A stretch of 11,282 bases of DNA from assembly GCA_018398765.1 (NCBI GenBank), contig JAHBMJ010001824.1, positions 7,320 to 18,601 on the forward strand, given 5' to 3'. The DNA is from Chromera velia (taxonomy: Eukaryota > Sar > Chromeraceae). Every line of letters begins with the position of its first letter. Positions within the stretch are counted from its first letter, which is position 1. The notes under the pieces were generated by a model, which ran no database searches, was not told the origin of the DNA, and saw nothing but the letters and a program-made list of their open reading frames with translations. The position numbers and the translations under genes are program-made. Positions 8,369 to 11,282 of this stretch are shown in pieces.

Positions 8369-8520
8369 GACACTGACATGAAGCTAAGCTTACTAACACT
8401 GACTCGTGTTACCAGGTACGTACATGTCATCTTCTGTGAATCAGTCAACCGTTACGCTAGCCAACCTCTATTCCAATAGTATACAATAGTAGGACCTTTG
8501 TCTTGAGAAGTGACTTTATT

Positions 8521-8581
8521 AGCAGAAACCCAGCAGAAACCCAGTAAAAACTCAGCAAAAACTCTTCTACAGCAGAAACCG
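8521..8581. repeat. 11-bp tandem repeat (AGCAGAAACCC type), five units with one interruption
   Basis: Units at 8521-8531 and 8532-8542 are identical (AGCAGAAACCC). 8543-8553 and 8554-8564 are variants (AGTAAAAACTC, AGCAAAAACTC). After six unrelated bases a fifth unit follows at 8571-8581. The 11-base period is close to one DNA turn. The array lies about 145 bases before the ATG of unit C. Its role is unknown. Confidence 0.75.
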
Positions 8582-8680
8582 AGCATATCGATTCTTCTCT
8601 TGTTCTTGAGAGCCTCCATTTGAGCCTTTTCTGACTGTGGCTCATTTCAGCCATCTCCTCGTCACTTCTCTCCTTCTCAG

Positions 8681-8710
8681 TCTCTTCTCCTTCTTTCTTC
8701 TACGCTTAGA
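8681..8710 (+). promoter_or_regulatory. Possible 3' splice site before unit C
   Basis: A long C/T tract ends in TACGCTTAG at 8701-8709, then AGGGCAG, shortly before the ATG at 8727. This is the form of a eukaryotic intron 3' end. No matching donor was identified, and pyrimidine tracts are common in this window, so the call is weak. Confidence 0.25.
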
Positions 8711-8726
8711 GGGCAGCAGTAAAATC

Positions 8727-10271
8727 ATGCATGATGGTAGTAAGAAGCAATTCGATCCCCTGCCCCCTCCTAATATGCCTCTTAACGTCCAAGCAGCAAA
8801 GTCTCTCATTTCCGAGGCGGTGAAAGATATAAAAAGAGAGATCGAAAATCTCACTCAGGAATTTTCCAAAGTGTTTGTCTCCAAGGACGACCACCAAACA
8901 GAGCAGAAGAAGACCCACAATCTTATCAAGAAAGGGAAGGACAACTTTTGTATCTATGAGGTGAAGATATGTGAGGTGCAGATCTCTTTGTTGGAGGCTT
9001 GGAGCAGTGGGTGGACAGGAAAAAGAAGTTTGAGCTTTGTAAGAAGAACTTAGAGGTGATCCATGGATTTAATTTTGAATTCTTCCCCCCAGGGCTGCAC
9101 GCTCAGGCTGACAAAGAGAAAGCATTGGAGATTGGAGCCCTAGATGAAGGGAGAGGATAGAGTAGGTTCAAGCAGATAGACTTTCCCCAACAGACGTACC
9201 TTTTCTCTCCTCTATCCCACTTTCTCTCCGCGATGCAGGAAATTGTGGAGGAGGAAGTTGAGAAAAGCACTTTTCCTGCCATCCCTGTGATCCTAGAGAA
9301 ATGGAACATTCTCTCATTCTCCATCATCTCGAGGTCTAACAAGGGCAGGAGATGGATTATTGGTGAAATCGAGTTCAACCAGGAATACTACCGTCATCCA
9401 CCGTCTCTTCTCCAGATGAATGTCTCCGATAAGAGAGATCCCCTCCCCCTCTTCTCTCTTTCCTGGGAGACGATACCTAAGATCCGAATCCACACTAGGA
9501 GCTTCCCCCTCTACTACCTCTTTGGTAAGGTGAAGAGAGCGGTGGCAAATGTGGAGAAGGGGTATGGCATCGCTACACCAGAAGACAAGCAGCTTACTCA
9601 GCAGTTGGGGGGGTGCGTGAGGACTTTCTGAAGGCTGGGAGGAGGGAGAAGAGAGCCAGGTTAACCACCAGGCTCTTCGCATTCTATTTAGAGTGGAAAA
9701 TGACAGACATGTTCTCTCGTTTACGAGGTGCCCACAGACCCCAGACAACCCAGAGTTGCCTTGACCCGGAGAGGGAGGGAAGACAAAAGCAGACCATAAT
9801 TCCCCTGGCACTATTGAGCAGGAACAAAAACACAGGTCGAAGCAGAGAGAGACTTCCGGAATCAATAACCGCCGTCTCGCATTCACAGCTGCGATGCAAA
9901 GAGGCAGAGACGCGGGGGTCAGCGAGGGATGGGGCGGGGGTCCACTGAATCAGTCAGGAGATGCGGGTACAATGGACGTTGATGAATCTATGGAGGGTCA
10001 GGGGGAAGGGAACGGGGGGGCTCGGCCCCCCCAGCAGCAATAAACTGCAAGCAAATCCCCCCCCCCTCGGGAGAGGGGACGGGGGAAGGTAATCAGAAGA
10101 AGTAGAGGGACACCACTCCCCTCCCCCCGTCTATACAAGTCCCTCTACAGTGCCCCGTCTCTCGCCGCTGGTCCTCCGTCGCCCGTCTCCATCCGCCAGT
10201 TCCCCCTCCCTCACAAGAACGTCCCATGCACCTTGAGACCAACCCGTTGCAACCTTCGTTTTTGTGGATGA
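8727..10271 (+). pseudogene. Unit C: broken gene for a coiled-coil protein of unknown family
   Basis: I do not recognise the family. From the ATG at 8727 the reading is clearly protein-like: VQAAKSLISEAVKDIKREIE, a coiled-coil-like charged stretch, then LEQWVDRKKKFELCKKNLEV, then a globular middle with GRRWIIGEIEFNQEYYRHPP, then REDFLKAGRREKRARL, and an acidic tail with TMDVDESMEGQGEG. Joining these needs frame changes near 8995-9003 (a short T run), at a G7 run (9606-9612), and between about 9710 and 9830. TAG 9158 and TAA 10041 lie in the frame, the second directly after three Gln codons. The last frame ends at TGA 10269. Length, coiled coil and basic segments would suit a LINE ORF1 on the plus strand, but no zinc knuckle or RRM is visible, and a decayed host gene fits too. 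Confidence 0.5.
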
Positions 10272-11282
10272 ATAAAAAGATTGGACACCGTGCCCCCCAC
10301 ACAAGAAAGCAAGAAGGAGCGAAGAGGGCACAGTCCAGGTGCGTCGGTCACCCCATGAACAAACGTTTCTCCTCTTCTCCTTCTCACCATGAGTGTGCGA
10401 ATCTTCTCGGCAAGACAGTTCCACTCTTTGTCAATGACCCCCTTGACATGCTAATCCCTTCAGCCCCTCCTCTTTCCTCCTTTTTGTATCACTCCATTTC
10501 TTCATAATCTCCTGATGCCAGCTTTTCTGCCTTGACTCCTCCGAAAACCCCTCCATCACTTCAGAATCTTCCTCCCCCACTTTTTCTGATAACTTGACCA
10601 CTCATACGTCTGCTCCCTGTGCTGGCCCAGGGCTTGCGGTCCTAAGGCTTTTGCTCCCTTCGCCTGCAGGCGCGTCTTTGCCCGCTGGGGTGGTGTGCAG
10701 AAACAGATAGTCTATGCTGGGGGGGGAAGAAGAAGAAGATAAGAGCACCAACGTGAGTAGCCAGTCTACTTAGTCTTCTCCTCACGTTTTTCTCCATCCA
10801 TCGTCTCTCCCCCCACTTAGCTCCTGCCCTTCCGTATAGGGCTCTCATCTGGTTCGGGATGGATTGCCTTCTCTCCTTTCCTTTCCTCTTCCTCATTCTC
10901 CAGTCAAGGAATGCATTCCCCTCTCCTCTGTGATTCCTTTGGGACCCCCTGGCTCTAGCCCCTGGCTTCATCCCGATGAGTGGTTGGGACGGTCTGGGGT
11001 TCAAAAGTGAGATGACAAGGAAAAAGGCAGCAAGGAAGAACAGACGGGCAAAAGACAGAAAAAAAGAAGCAAGAAAAGAATTGAGAAGGGCAAAGGGACA
11101 GGTGATTTCTGACGGTGCACTGAATACAGAATGTTTGGCTTCCCCCCCCCTCTCTTCCTCCCCTTCTCTCTCTCAATCTAGCCTGGGTCCTTTCCCTACC
11201 GTCTCTTGTTTGTCTTCAGATTCGTGTTCTTTTCCTTCCCCCACCACACCCTCTCCAGCTCGCCCTCTCCCGCTTCTTCCCC
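10272..11282. other. About 1 kb without a supportable gene
   Basis: The sequence is C/T-rich with G and C homopolymers. Open frames up to 120 codons exist on both strands but are basic or proline-rich shadows without motifs. One minus-strand stretch (about 10660-10940) is rich in Arg/Lys and Trp and has a pyrimidine tract plus AG near 10720, so an exon is possible, but there is no second line of evidence. Confidence 0.5.

Larger units (their letters stand above)
5277..8426 (-). mobile_element. LINE element A, 5'-truncated non-LTR retrotransposon
   Basis: This unit carries a LINE reverse transcriptase, a C-terminal CCHC knuckle and a short 3' region. A and B lie in the same orientation. Upstream of about 8384 the frame meets TAG, TAA and TAG within four codons, and no endonuclease is found there, so the element looks 5'-truncated, as is usual after incomplete target-primed reverse transcription. 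The right boundary is an estimate. The left boundary rests on a possible 8-bp target site duplication (minus-strand GAAGATGA at 5269-5276 and 8427-8434). The 3' region after the ORF (5413-5277) holds an 11-base G/C run and two copies of TTAGGATTT on the minus strand, but no poly(A) tail. The linker and RT0 sequence differ clearly from element B, so A is a different family, not a tandem copy. The LINE clade is not assigned. Confidence 0.88.
8435..8726. other. Spacer between the divergent units A/B and C, with short repeats
   Basis: No coding sequence is supported here. It holds a 10-base-period direct repeat (CAATAGTA at 8474-8481 and 8484-8491), an 11-bp tandem array at 8521-8581 and a strongly pyrimidine-rich stretch (8650-8705). 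If element A is an insertion, this spacer was originally next to the ORF1-like gene of element B. Units B and C would then have been divergent across about 300 bases, a possible shared promoter region. No TATA box or other promoter motif can be named with confidence. Confidence 0.45.

Noticed and set aside
8521-8581. CRISPR-like short repeats
   Set aside because: The 11-base units are directly adjacent with no spacers, and the context is eukaryotic retroelement DNA.
8637-8726. Hydrophobic N terminus resembling a signal peptide before unit C
   Set aside because: It starts at GTG, and its Leu/Ser/Phe run comes from a polypyrimidine tract. The ATG at 8727 is the better start.
10226-10507. Plus-strand 93-codon ORF overlapping the end of unit C
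   Set aside because: Its frame differs from the unit C frame, its composition is Ser/Pro-rich, and it has no motif.
10642-11004. Minus-strand 120-codon basic ORF
   Set aside because: It is Arg/Lys-rich with no recognisable domain, lies over pyrimidine-rich DNA, and has no upstream or downstream partner.

Overview
The window looks like eukaryotic nuclear DNA, dense in retrotransposon remains. I see no bacterial operon structure. GC content is roughly balanced. Long polypyrimidine/polypurine tracts, G/C homopolymers of 7 to 11 bases and microsatellites are common, and the recognisable coding sequence is non-LTR retrotransposon (LINE). A protist or algal genome such as a chromerid-like alveolate is a guess from texture only. 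No intact host gene, tRNA, rRNA or CRISPR array was found.

Layout, read along the minus strand from high to low coordinates. (1) Element A, about 8426 to 5277, is a 5'-truncated LINE. A proline-rich linker, a complete reverse transcriptase with a YADD box and a C-terminal CCHC knuckle stay in one frame for about 980 codons. They are crossed by two TAA and two TAG codons and end at TGA 5414. (2) Element B, about 5276 to the left edge, is the 5' part of a second, different LINE in the same orientation. It has an ORF1-like protein (5272 to 3122) and then an ORF2 with two cysteine-rich CXC-like modules, a polyserine spacer, an APE-type endonuclease and the EN-RT linker. It leaves the window just where its RT should begin. 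Its frame is crossed only by TAG/TAA codons, plus one shift at a G7/C7 run. (3) On the plus strand, about 8727 to 10271, lies element C. It is a broken gene for a coiled-coil protein of unknown family, probably a retroelement ORF1 or a decayed host gene. It needs three frame changes and is crossed by a TAG and a TAA. (4) The interval 8427 to 8726, between the divergent units A/B and C, holds short direct repeats. (5) From 10272 to 11282 there is only low-complexity sequence with no gene I can defend.

The most interesting pattern runs across all of these units. Twelve in-frame stops inside recognisable or well-kept frames are all TAA or TAG. Two of them sit inside glutamine runs. The apparent true ends (5414, 3122, 10269) are TGA. 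Either these are ordinary decaying LINEs and the skew is chance, or the source reads UAA/UAG as an amino acid, most likely glutamine. The sequence alone cannot decide, but the test is simple. Under the standard code every retroelement ORF here is a pseudogene. A possible 8-bp target site duplication suggests that A inserted at the start codon of B's ORF1.
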